NCBI RefSeq assembly: GCF_032248455.1
Contig: NZ_JAVTTP010000001.1
Location: 3,284,501 to 3,348,500 of the forward strand
DNA length: 64,000 nt
Reading direction: 5' to 3'
Source: Pricia mediterranea
GTDB lineage: Bacteria > Bacteroidota > Bacteroidia > Flavobacteriales > Flavobacteriaceae
A program made the position numbers and the translations under genes. A model generated the notes under the pieces. That model searched no databases, was not told the origin of the DNA, and saw only the letters and a list, made by a program, of their open reading frames with translations. The first letter of the stretch is position 1, and each line of letters begins with the position of its first letter. Below are positions 36,601 through 43,823 of this stretch, piece after piece.

Positions 36601-37422
36601 TGCAATCGAGGTAGGGTCACCCGCGGAACTTTCAAGCAATGGGCCAAAATTCACTGAATTACCATCCTCAATTTCGAGAACACTTCCCGTAAGGTCCAGA
36701 GTTTGGTCATCGGTGCCCCCATCACTTAAAATAGGCGACAGATCGATCGTGTTTCCCCGATCGATCTGGATGGTGGTACCCGACAGGCCCAAGGTCTGGA
36801 TTTCGTTAGTCGGACTCGAATCTTCATCTTGTGTATTTGCCGTGGTATTCGCCTCCACCGCCAACCGCAGTTCCCCGATATCCGAATTGCGGATAAAGCC
36901 GGTGGTGTTGTTGAAATCGGACAGGTCGAGAAGGTTGTTGTTGAAATCCGCCAGATCGATGCTGTCGTTGTCGATGGCGAAAGGACCTACGGAGTTTTGG
37001 GCTAACTTGGTCCGGTCCACTGAGTTGTTCTGGAGCTTGCCCCTTCCGATGGATCCGTTTTGTATATCCACCCCATTGATGCTTCCATTGATGATCTGTT
37101 GGGTGCCGATGCTGTTCTCGGGCACCGTTCCTGTACCGCCGCCCCCGCAGAGGTTGATCCAGGCCGAGCCATCGTAGTAAAAAATACAGTCCGCCGAGGT
37201 ATTATAGACCAGGGCCCCGCGGTTGGGAACTATATTGGCCATCTGTACCGAGTCCACCCGCGTGATGACCAGCACCCGTTCCGAACTTTCGAGCTCCAGC
37301 ACCGAAGCCGGATCGATGGTCTCGGGGTTATCGCCGATCTTTACCTGGGCCAAGGCAAAATTTCCGATAAGTAGGGCGATAAAAAGCCCGCAATATGTAG
37401 TTCGTGTTCTCATACGGCACAT
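33622..37422 (-). CDS. Large secreted repeat protein with tail-fibre-like C-terminus
   Basis: A 1266-residue protein with a signal peptide (about 1-25, ending FALAQ). Order of parts: a beta-rich head with NTSADCIFYYDGSAWINLC; a zone of short repeats of the NGSIGRGKLQNNSVDRTKLAQN type; three repeats of about 31 residues starting GDPTxIAST and ending LTAVGG; a linker with KNIGNPVEDQDAATKSYVDGAI; six 80-residue repeats; then a C-terminal domain with HPDYVFQKYF and KHHHLPGVKSA, and a coiled coil of about 55 residues. This C-terminus is common on Bacteroidota surface proteins and resembles phage tail-fibre endings, but the autoproteolytic S74 residues are not evident. It is probably a trimeric fibre on the cell surface. 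The binding target is unknown. Confidence 0.85.
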   Translation of the reverse strand: MCRMRTRTTYCGLFIALLIGNFALAQVKIGDNPETIDPASVLELESSERVLVITRVDSVQMANIVPNRGALVYNTSADCIFYYDGSAWINLCGGGGTGTVPENSIGTQQIINGSINGVDIQNGSIGRGKLQNNSVDRTKLAQNSVGPFAIDNDSIDLADFNNNLLDLSDFNNTTGFIRNSDIGELRLAVEANTTANTQDEDSSPTNEIQTLGLSGTTIQIDRGNTIDLSPILSDGGTDDQTLDLTGSVLEIEDGNSVNFGPLLESSAGDPTSIASTTTVTVSGTGSSDDPYELTAVGGGGGGNGDPTTIASTTTVTVSGTGTSDDPYQLTAVGGSGEGDPTLIASTASITVTGTGSATDPYELTAVGGDGEDNQTAAEVPFAPYLTLNSNDVQAAVQELKDELDNLGPTGGGSNQNLNQVLTQGNNGGTALIKNIGNPVEDQDAATKSYVDGAIASGGADLNNGNILVGDTSNAAQPVTMSGDATINNLGELTIVEDAITLEKLNQMGATDGQVLKWNGSAWAPAADAGGTTYTGGAGITLDGSVFNADDLAGEVTGPTSATVIAANAVTSAKIDNATILAEDLADMGAENEQVLKWNGSAWAPAADAGGTTYTGGAGITLDGSVFNADDLAGEVTGPTSATVIAANAVTSAKIDNATILAEDLADMGAENEQVLKWNGSAWAPAADAGGTTYTGGAGITLDGSVFNADDLAGEVTGPTSATVIAANAVTSAKIDNATILAEDLADMGAENEQVLKWNGSAWAPAADAGGTTYTGGAGITLDGSVFNADDLAGEVTGPTSATVIAANAVTSAKIDNATILAEDLADMGAENEQVLKWNGSAWAPAADAGGTTYTGGAGITLDGSVFNADDLAGEVTGPTSATVIAANAVTSAKIDNATILAEDLADMGAENEQVLKWNGSAWAPAADAGGTTYTGGAGITLDGSVFNADDLAGEVTGPTSATVIAANAVTSAKIDNATILAEDLADMGAENEQVLKWNGSAWAPAADAGGTTTLTSSDGSINISNTGTNYNLSVTEISGGPDGIIAENSITQGDIDTDAVGSGELINDSVGESELKDDAVTIDKIADASILDIHIVGGISGAKITPNFGGQDINTIGDINGGSISADGDITATGSLSVTGNVEAGSVSVGGSPTHPDYVFQKYFLGNSEIKTDYAFKSLKDIEAFVRKHHHLPGVKSATEVKEDGFWNLSESNLQNLEKIEELFLHTIEQEKKIEQLQSEKETLSEEVQMLRRDLDEIKTLLEKME
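34398..35880. repeat. Six 240-base tandem repeats plus a partial seventh
   Basis: The array has a period of exactly 240 bases, so the reading frame is kept. Lines at 34631, 34871, 35111, 35351 and 35591 are almost the same. I see only three variable sites: G/T and T/C in the stretch GCG-CTKCCGTTCCAYTTGAG, and one A in place of C near 35059 (AGGTCGTCAGCG). All are silent. I count 164 G+C in the unit 34631-34870 (about 68%), which is above the surrounding gene. Confidence 0.97.
36318..36635 (-). repeat. Three imperfect repeats of about 31-35 codons
   Basis: Within the large surface protein, three units begin GDPTxIAST and end in LTAVGG, separated by Gly-rich linkers of different length. At the DNA level they differ much more than the 240-base units, so they are an older expansion. 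Limits are approximate. Confidence 0.75.
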
Positions 37423-37436
37423 AAATAGAAGTACAA

Positions 37437-37444
37437 CAAAAATA
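37437..37444 (-). promoter_or_regulatory. Bacteroidota -7 box before the large repeat protein
   Basis: Minus-strand TATTTTTG matches TAnnTTTG and predicts a leader of about ten bases for the gene starting at 37422. Confidence 0.45.
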
Positions 37445-37707
37445 AAAGTATTCGCCCTATTACCTAATTAACAGGATGAAATGCACTATTGCCAAGGTGA
37501 ATGGACAGTATGCAGGGGTCGACGCGGACACGCCCCTACATGAGACCCTCCGCAAATTAACAAAAGTTTATCCGTCGTCGTTTTTTTTAAACCTAAACTT
37601 GTATTTTCTTTATCTGCTCGATTTTTAACAATTTTGTATTTCCACGGGGTTAAGGTACCTTGTCACGGACATCCAAAAGCTCAATGATTTTCTTTTAAAA
37701 CAACCTG

Positions 37708-38451
37708 ATGAAGCGTATCCCTACCCTTATCTTTCTTCTTTTTGCCGTTGCCACCGTATTTGCACAAGACGATGGGCGCGAGATATTGCGTGGTGCCGTG
37801 CTCTACCGCAACGTACCGGTACCCAATCAGAACGTAATCAATATCGATACCGAAAATGCGGTCATCTCGAACGATAACGGGGAGTTTGCGATTCGGGTCA
37901 AGGTGGGAGACCAGCTGGCCTTCTCCGCAGTCAATTATCAGTTGGAAGTCGTGGAGATTACCGACGCCATTCTGGCCAATGAACGCTTGGTGGTCGAGGT
38001 GAACGAAAAGGTGACGGAGCTCGACGAGGTGGTCGTCAGTCCCGAGAATCGGGAAAAATTCCTCGATGTGCAGAATGAACGTTTTGGGGAGGTGGAATAC
38101 GAGATCGACCGTTCGACGGAGGTAGAAAATATCGCCCAGGGACAAATGGTCAAGGGCATGAAAGACGGGATCAACTTCGTCAATATTTTCAAGGCCTTGG
38201 CCAAAGCCGGCAAGAAGGATGATACGGAACGACGTCCCCGACTTAAAATGAGCGAGGTACTACGGCAGGTGTATGAGGACGAATTCTTCGTGGTGGACCT
38301 GAAATTGCCGCAGGATAAGATCGACGACTTTCTCTATTACGTGGATGAGACCCACCCCGATTATTCCCTCTTGTTAAAGGATAACGAATTCCAGCTTTTG
38401 GACTTTTTGGTGGACGAGAGCAAGGCCTACCGGGAACAGATGGAGGAATGA
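37708..38451 (+). CDS. Secreted protein with carboxypeptidase-regulatory-like domain (paralogue 1)
   Basis: A 247-residue protein with a signal peptide ending VFAQ. Residues 25-110 form a CarboxypepD_reg-like beta-sandwich: EILRGAVLYRNVPVPNQNVINI, SNDNGEFAIRVKVGD and the end ELDEVVVSP, as in TonB-dependent receptor plugs, but there is no receptor barrel. The C-terminal part is helical, with a lysine-rich patch and LPQDKIDDFLYYVDET. The next gene encodes a similar protein with the same order of parts. The function is unknown. A role at the cell surface is likely. Confidence 0.8.
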   Translation: MKRIPTLIFLLFAVATVFAQDDGREILRGAVLYRNVPVPNQNVINIDTENAVISNDNGEFAIRVKVGDQLAFSAVNYQLEVVEITDAILANERLVVEVNEKVTELDEVVVSPENREKFLDVQNERFGEVEYEIDRSTEVENIAQGQMVKGMKDGINFVNIFKALAKAGKKDDTERRPRLKMSEVLRQVYEDEFFVVDLKLPQDKIDDFLYYVDETHPDYSLLLKDNEFQLLDFLVDESKAYREQMEE

Positions 38452-38546
38452 GTTTATAGGTTTATGAGCGGGTGGTTTACGTGCTGTGAATTTATGGGTC
38501 CGGTAGTTTGTCGGGGGCGCTGTTTATAAGTTGAGAAATTCAGGGT

Positions 38547-39377
38547 ATGATGGAGGGTACGGACCATTGCTTTGGGGATAAGGTTGCCGAACTGAAATCC
38601 CCTGTATCACTTCTTGCCGCTTTTGTAATCTGTTTTCTGTTCTTCATGGCTTCGGCGCAGGGGCAGGAGGTATTTTCCGACAAGCTCGATGGCCGGGTCT
38701 ATAGCGACGATGGAGACGTGGCCGCCACCCATGTGCTCAATATCACCTCTCAAAGGGCCACGATTACCGATAGCAACGGCTATTTTACCATTCCTGTCCG
38801 ACTGAACGATACCTTGGTGTTTTCCGCCGTACAGTACAAACGCAAGGAACTGCCGGTCACTTTGAGCGTGCTCGAGAGTAAATTATTGCTGGTCCCCCTC
38901 GAAGAAGCACGCACCGAACTCGATGAGGTGGTGGTAACCCCATATAACCTTTCCGGCGATGTAAAGCGAGATCTGGCCCGGATGGATATCGGACCTGTTG
39001 TGACCGCTTCGACATTGGGACTCCCCAATGCCTACGTCAAACCTATCAGCAAGGCGGAAAGGGAGCTATATGCCGCGACCGCCAACCCGTTTATGAGTTT
39101 GGATCCCTTGATCAACACGATTACAGGTCGTAAGAAGATGTTGAAAAAACGGGTCGCACGCAATGAAAAATACGCCCGTACCGAACGGGTCCGCCAATTC
39201 TATGTCGATTCGCTCTACACGACCGCGTTAAAGATTCCCCCGGATAAAGTCGATGATTTTCTGTATTTCTGTGAAGTGGACCCCGCTTTTCAGTCCCTCG
39301 TAGATACCCATGACCGCTTGGCGATTTGGGAGTTTATGCGAAAGAAAAGTTTGGCGTACCTCAAGCGGAACGATTGA
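38547..39377 (+). CDS. Secreted protein with carboxypeptidase-regulatory-like domain (paralogue 2)
   Basis: A 276-residue relative of the preceding gene product. It has the same layout: signal peptide (a long n-region, then hydrophobic LLAAFVICFLFFMASAQG), a beta-sandwich with DSNGYFTIPVRLND and TELDEVVVTPYNL, and a C-terminal helical region with IPPDKVDDFLYFCEVD in the position of the sister's LPQDKIDDFLYYVDE. The two genes are probably a tandem duplication with strong divergence. A start downstream of 38547 is possible but no better ATG precedes the hydrophobic core. Confidence 0.78.
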   Translation: MMEGTDHCFGDKVAELKSPVSLLAAFVICFLFFMASAQGQEVFSDKLDGRVYSDDGDVAATHVLNITSQRATITDSNGYFTIPVRLNDTLVFSAVQYKRKELPVTLSVLESKLLLVPLEEARTELDEVVVTPYNLSGDVKRDLARMDIGPVVTASTLGLPNAYVKPISKAERELYAATANPFMSLDPLINTITGRKKMLKKRVARNEKYARTERVRQFYVDSLYTTALKIPPDKVDDFLYFCEVDPAFQSLVDTHDRLAIWEFMRKKSLAYLKRND

Positions 39378-39389
39378 AAATTGAATCTT

Positions 39390-40262
39390 TCAATAAAAAA
39401 CGATCGTCTTGTTATCGTACACCATGGTCTTCCGCTGTACGTGCAATTGCACGGCCCGGGCCAATACGATTTTTTCCAGGTCGCGGCCTTTTGTGACCAG
39501 GTCGGCGATACGGTGGGCGTGGGTAACGGGGGTGACATCTTGGGCGATGATGGGACCTTCATCGAGGTCTTCGGTGACGTAGTGGCTGGTCGCGCCAATG
39601 ATCTTGACCCCTCTTTTGAACGCGGCGTGATAGGGCCTGGCCCCGGCGAAGGCAGGTAAAAAGGAGTGGTGGATGTTGATGATTTTGTTCGGGTATTGGT
39701 CGATAATCTTGGCACTGACAATCTGCATATAACGCGCAAGCACTATGAAGTCCACCTCATGCGATTTCAGCAGCCTCAGCTGTTGGTCCTCCGCCTCGCT
39801 TTTGGTGCCTTTGGTCACGGAAATGTGGTAGTAGGGAATATCGAACTGCTCCGCAATCGGGCGCAGGTCATCGTGATTACTGATAACAAAGGGAATCTCG
39901 ACTTGCAGCTCTCCCGAACTGTAGCGGCTTAGCAGGTCGTACAGGCAATGGTTGTATTTCGATACGAAGAGCGCCATTTTAGGAAGTTTGCCTTCCCGGT
40001 GCATGCTCCATTGCATGGTATAGCGACGGGCTAGCTTCTCTTCGAACTCCTCCTCGAATACGGAAGCCTTAAATCCGTCCACGTCAAAATTACTTTCCAA
40101 GCGCATAAAGAACACATTGGCCTGCGGGTCGACGTGCTGGTCGAGATAGATGATGTTGCCGCCATTGTCGTGTACGAATCCGGTGACGGCGCTGATAATG
40201 CCCGTCTGATCGGGACAATGAATGAGGATGGTCGTTTTCAAGGAATGGGTTTTATCCTCCAA
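39390..40262 (-). CDS. purU: Formyltetrahydrofolate deformylase
   Basis: A 290-residue cytoplasmic enzyme that hydrolyses 10-formyl-tetrahydrofolate to formate and tetrahydrofolate, balancing one-carbon pools and feeding PurT. An ACT domain (LIHCPDQTGIISAVTGFVHDNGGNI, about residues 12-90) precedes the formyltransferase-like domain with NIHHSFLPAFAGARPYHAA and the catalytic aspartate in EDLDEGPII. The usual SNHDD motif follows the ACT domain. It starts two bases after the stop of the upstream hypothetical gene, so both are in one unit. Confidence 0.96.
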   Translation of the reverse strand: MEDKTHSLKTTILIHCPDQTGIISAVTGFVHDNGGNIIYLDQHVDPQANVFFMRLESNFDVDGFKASVFEEEFEEKLARRYTMQWSMHREGKLPKMALFVSKYNHCLYDLLSRYSSGELQVEIPFVISNHDDLRPIAEQFDIPYYHISVTKGTKSEAEDQQLRLLKSHEVDFIVLARYMQIVSAKIIDQYPNKIINIHHSFLPAFAGARPYHAAFKRGVKIIGATSHYVTEDLDEGPIIAQDVTPVTHAHRIADLVTKGRDLEKIVLARAVQLHVQRKTMVYDNKTIVFY

Positions 40263-40264
40263 AT

Positions 40265-40660
40265 TTACTCCCCCGAAAGCGATTTACGCCATTTTTTAAA
40301 GGATTTTCGGAAGCTTTTGATTTCCTGGCGTAGCAGATCCAGATATTCGACTTCCTTGACACCATCTTTTTCAAGGCCCCGGCAGTAAGAATTGATGTTT
40401 CGGGTCATGATATGGATATAGGTGGCGATCTTCATGCGTTCGGCACGGCAGTCCGTACGCTCGGCAAGGGCGATTTGCTCAGGGATCAGGGTGGCGTCGG
40501 TCAGCAGCGAATCGGCAATACTGTCCCTATGACTGTTCGACTGGTAAAGCTTCAACAAGTTTTGGTTGACCGCCACGTAAGAGGCGATGGCCCTGCTGAT
40601 ACTGCAAAGTTCCAGTGCCTTTTTATAGACGTGCAACGAACCGGAATTACTATAGGTCAT
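40265..40660 (-). CDS. Hypothetical helical protein upstream of purU
   Basis: A 131-residue, all-helical soluble protein from the ATG at 40660 (MTYSNSGSLHVYKKAL). Four amphipathic helices are likely, with SLHVYKKALELCSISRAIASYV first and a very basic end (KSFRKSFKKWRKS). The outline resembles four-helix bundle proteins related to the 23S rRNA intervening-sequence family, though the resemblance is weak. It heads the purU unit and is divergent from the Lrp-type regulator. Confidence 0.65.
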   Translation of the reverse strand: MTYSNSGSLHVYKKALELCSISRAIASYVAVNQNLLKLYQSNSHRDSIADSLLTDATLIPEQIALAERTDCRAERMKIATYIHIMTRNINSYCRGLEKDGVKEVEYLDLLRQEIKSFRKSFKKWRKSLSGE

Positions 40661-40693
40661 GTTTAAAGTAACGTAACGAACCCCACCAAGGTT

Positions 40694-40796
40694 CATGGAT
40701 ATATAATATCATTTATTTGTGGATATAAAGATACATAGGGATTTCATAATATCTCTTGTGATTCAAAAGCAAAATTGTATTTTTACTGTGGATATT
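40694..40796. promoter_or_regulatory. Repeated GGATAT words between divergent genes
   Basis: CATGGATATA (40694-40703), TGTGGATATA (40718-40727) and TGTGGATATT (40787-40796) lie in the AT-rich spacer between the purU unit and the Lrp-type gene. Repeats of this kind would suit autoregulation by an Lrp octamer, but this is inferred from position only. Confidence 0.35.
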
Positions 40797-40818
40797 AATT
40801 TTTAAAACGCCATATACC

Positions 40819-41268
40819 TTGGATTCAACTATTGATGATTTAAACTGGAAAATATTGGAATGTCTGCAGGCAAATGCCCGTGAAAGTTTTGCGAGCATCG
40901 GCCGGAAAGTAGGCCTGACGCCGCCGGCCGTAGCGGAGCGGGTAAAAAAGATGGAAGATCTCGGCATCATCGAAGGTTATAAGGCCAAAGTGTCGCACGC
41001 CAAGACGGGGTATCACCTCAAGGCGATCATAACCCTACGGGCCTTCATGGGCAAGCTAAAGCCATTTTTGGCCCTAGTGACGACTTTGAGCGAGGTGGTG
41101 AACTGTTATCGTATCACCGGAAACGAAAACATCGTGATGGAAGTAGTGCTCAAAGACCAATTTCATCTTGAGGAGTTTATCGACAAGCTCATCCAATACG
41201 GGGAGACCCGAACCCATATTATATTATCTAACGTCGTAACGAGTGCCCCGATCGGAGGGGCCGCCTAA
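40819..41268 (+). CDS. Lrp/AsnC family transcriptional regulator
   Basis: A 149-residue regulator. The N-terminal helix-turn-helix is LDDLNWKI-like (IDDLNWKILECLQANARESFASIGRKVGLTPPAVAERVKKMEDLGII, given here in parts: NARESFASIGRKVG and TPPAVAERVKKM) and the C-terminal RAM domain follows with IVMEVVLKDQFHLEEFIDKL. It starts with TTG at 40819. No in-frame ATG or GTG exists before the domain, so this unusual start codon is real if the gene is active. The effector is unknown; amino acids are usual. It is divergent from the purU unit. Confidence 0.9.
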   Translation: MDSTIDDLNWKILECLQANARESFASIGRKVGLTPPAVAERVKKMEDLGIIEGYKAKVSHAKTGYHLKAIITLRAFMGKLKPFLALVTTLSEVVNCYRITGNENIVMEVVLKDQFHLEEFIDKLIQYGETRTHIILSNVVTSAPIGGAA

Positions 41269-41588
41269 GAGGAATCTTCTTAGGAGCGAAGCTTTAAGAC
41301 CGCTATGCTAATCCGTTTCAAACCTCAATCCGACCTACGACTTAAAGACTTGGGACTAAAGAAAATTGGAGAAAACTATTTGTCTGTAAAAATCGAAGGT
41401 CCTACGTCCTAAGTCCCACAGTCTCAGGCCTAGTAATACGGGCAAGCATTAAGAATAATAAGGATGAAATACGTTCTTTTATCGTCGAACAGAGCTTTTG
41501 ATATACCGATATAGGTCGGTTCGCGGGGAGTTCACTATATTTAAATGCGATTAGTCGGGAATGGAACCTCCCGCGTCGTGAACGCGCT
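41269..41588. other. Intergenic region with decayed repeats
   Basis: About 320 bases. It contains mirrored words such as GACTTGGGACT and AGTCCCACAGTC, which can pair imperfectly, and a CTAAGTCC-rich patch. I see no coding frame or clear promoter before the following T9SS gene. Confidence 0.5.
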
Positions 41589-43661
41589 ATGAAAATCGGA
41601 ATTCTAGTTACCACAATATTCACAGTGGGCAGCCACGCCCTTTTCGGCCAGATCCTTGTCGACGACACCAATTATACCGTAGCGCAATTGGTAAGCGATG
41701 TACTGATCAACAGTAACTGTGCGGAAACCTCGAACTACACCAGCTTCACGGGAACGCAGCAAAATATCAACGGCATCGGCTATTTTAATGCCAACAACAC
41801 GGATTTCCCATTTGAGGAAGGGATTGTATTGTCCACCGGGCGCGCCCGAGACGCCAGGGGTCCCAATACCGACATCAATGATTCCGGGACCGAATCATGG
41901 CCGGGCGACGAAGACTTGATGACGATTACCAAAACAGGCAACCTGTTCAATGCGACCTTTATCCAGTTCGATTTTGTACCCCTGACCAACAATATCAGCT
42001 TTAATTTTTTGTTTGCCTCGGAAGAATACCAGGAAAACTACCAGTGTATCTATTCCGATGTTTTTGCCTTTATTTTGACCGATGCCCAGGGTGTTTCGAC
42101 CAATCTGGCCCTGGTGCCCGGTACGGACCAGCCGGTCCGGGCTACGACCATCCGTCCCGGGGTTGCGGAGCAGTGTGCGGCCCGGAACCTGGATTTTTTC
42201 GGACAGATAAACGGAGATATGGATGCCATCTCCTTTGAGGGGCAGACCGAGAGCCTGAAAGCGGAGTCACGGGTAACGCCCGGGGAAACTTATACCATAA
42301 AGCTCGTGATATCCGACAATCAGGATCCGCAGGTCGATTCCGCCGTATTTTTGGAAGCTGGCAGTTTTTCCGTAGGATTCGATTTGGGAGAAGACCGGAC
42401 GGTCGACAACGGCAATCCCGCATGTATCGACGAACCTATTCCCTTGGATGCTACCATAGAGGGCGTGCAGCGGTACCGCTGGTATAAAGACGGCAGCGAG
42501 ATCGCGGCCTGGACCGATACCCCTAAGGTCGCTCTTACGGAAAGCGGAACCTATCGGGTGGATCTAATTTTTTCGGCTTCCTGTGTTTCCTCCGGGGGCC
42601 TGCAGGTAGATTTTATCGCACCTCCCGAAATAGGGGAACGGCCGGCAGATCTGACCGGATGCGATATCGACGGCGATGGCTCGGAAATCTTTGATCTGTC
42701 CGCCAACGGAGCAATTATGATGGGGGCCCAAGATCCGGCCATCTATGCGGTTACTTATTTCAAATCGGATGCCGATGCCCGGGCCTATGCCCATCCCATT
42801 GAAAATCCGGATACCTACGAAACAAGACAAAGTGAAACCATTTACGCCCGGCTTTCGTCGGGAAACAGTTGTTACGAAATTACCGCCTTTGTCCTGAACC
42901 TTCAAGCGCTGGATTTCGAAGCGTCGCTTCCGACCTCCCACGTACTGTGTTTGGACAACAACGACGGACTATTGGGATTACCACCCGTGTTGGACACGGG
43001 CCTGTCCCCCTCGGAATACAACTTTACTTGGTATGCCAATGAGATTTCCGAAGACAATAGGATAGCCGGTGCCACAGGTCCCTCGCTTAGCGTTTCCAGC
43101 TTGGGCACCTATCACGTGCGGTTGCAGAACTTGGAAGTCGGTTGCCAGTTTTTCCTCACCACCGAAGTGCTGCCCTCGCGACAGCCTGACATCTTCGAGG
43201 TCAGGTCGGTATCCGATACGTTCGCGAACAACAATACCGTGGAAATTACGGCCGAGGGAGAGGGCACCTATTTGTATGCCGTTGACGACAGCGAATTCGC
43301 TGCCTCGAACCGTTTTGAAAACCTCGGTGCCGAGGAGCATACCGCCTATATTACGGACAGCGAGAATTGCAGCGTACTTTCCAAGAAATTTACCATCGTA
43401 GATTTCCCCAGATTCTTTACCCCCAACGGCGACGGCATCAACGACGTATGGCGCATTGTGGGATTTCCTGAGATAGAACAGGCCGAAATCACGATTTTCG
43501 ACCAATACGGTACGATGCTATACCAGTTTAACGATAGATCGGGTTGGGACGGTACCGCCCACGATCGAAACATGCCCGCCAATGATTATTGGTTTAAGAT
43601 CACCTATGTCAAAGACAATGTCCACAAAGAATTCAAGAGCCACTTTACGTTAAAGCGATAA
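41589..43661 (+). CDS. Choice-of-anchor L protein with T9SS C-terminal domain
   Basis: A 690-residue secreted protein. The signal peptide ends near ALFGQ. Residues 25-260 form the choice-of-anchor L domain, recognisable by GIVLSTGRARDARGPN, FDFVPLTNNISFNFLFASEEY, YSDVFAFILTD and SFEGQTESLKA. Two or three beta-sandwich segments follow. The last 85 residues are the CHU_C/gliding-motility type B sorting domain: FPRFFTPNGDGINDVWRIVG, ITIFDQYGTMLYQF and AND-YWFKITY. The protein is therefore exported by T9SS and displayed or released at the surface. Its ligand is unknown. Confidence 0.92.
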   Translation: MKIGILVTTIFTVGSHALFGQILVDDTNYTVAQLVSDVLINSNCAETSNYTSFTGTQQNINGIGYFNANNTDFPFEEGIVLSTGRARDARGPNTDINDSGTESWPGDEDLMTITKTGNLFNATFIQFDFVPLTNNISFNFLFASEEYQENYQCIYSDVFAFILTDAQGVSTNLALVPGTDQPVRATTIRPGVAEQCAARNLDFFGQINGDMDAISFEGQTESLKAESRVTPGETYTIKLVISDNQDPQVDSAVFLEAGSFSVGFDLGEDRTVDNGNPACIDEPIPLDATIEGVQRYRWYKDGSEIAAWTDTPKVALTESGTYRVDLIFSASCVSSGGLQVDFIAPPEIGERPADLTGCDIDGDGSEIFDLSANGAIMMGAQDPAIYAVTYFKSDADARAYAHPIENPDTYETRQSETIYARLSSGNSCYEITAFVLNLQALDFEASLPTSHVLCLDNNDGLLGLPPVLDTGLSPSEYNFTWYANEISEDNRIAGATGPSLSVSSLGTYHVRLQNLEVGCQFFLTTEVLPSRQPDIFEVRSVSDTFANNNTVEITAEGEGTYLYAVDDSEFAASNRFENLGAEEHTAYITDSENCSVLSKKFTIVDFPRFFTPNGDGINDVWRIVGFPEIEQAEITIFDQYGTMLYQFNDRSGWDGTAHDRNMPANDYWFKITYVKDNVHKEFKSHFTLKR

Positions 43662-43773
43662 TCGAAGCCCTACTACAATCGTGTTCCGGGTGGGCCGGAC
43701 CTGTCCTTGAACAGCGACGAAGTGGTAATTAAACCTTCACCCTTTCATGACGGGTCGACTTGGTTTTGTATCT

Positions 43774-43781
43774 TATCTTTG
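43774..43781 (+). promoter_or_regulatory. Bacteroidota -7 box before the hydrolase-fold gene
   Basis: TATCTTTG matches TAnnTTTG. It lies inside a longer in-frame extension that begins at 43707 and so supports the ATG at 43824 as the true start. Confidence 0.5.
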
Positions 43782-43823
43782 TATTTTGTTCTGTTGGCTA
43801 GGTTTTTGATGACAATAAAGGCT

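Noticed and set aside
43707-43823. Longer N-terminus for the hydrolase-fold protein
   Set aside because: A consensus -7 box lies within this stretch and a normal signal peptide starts at 43824.
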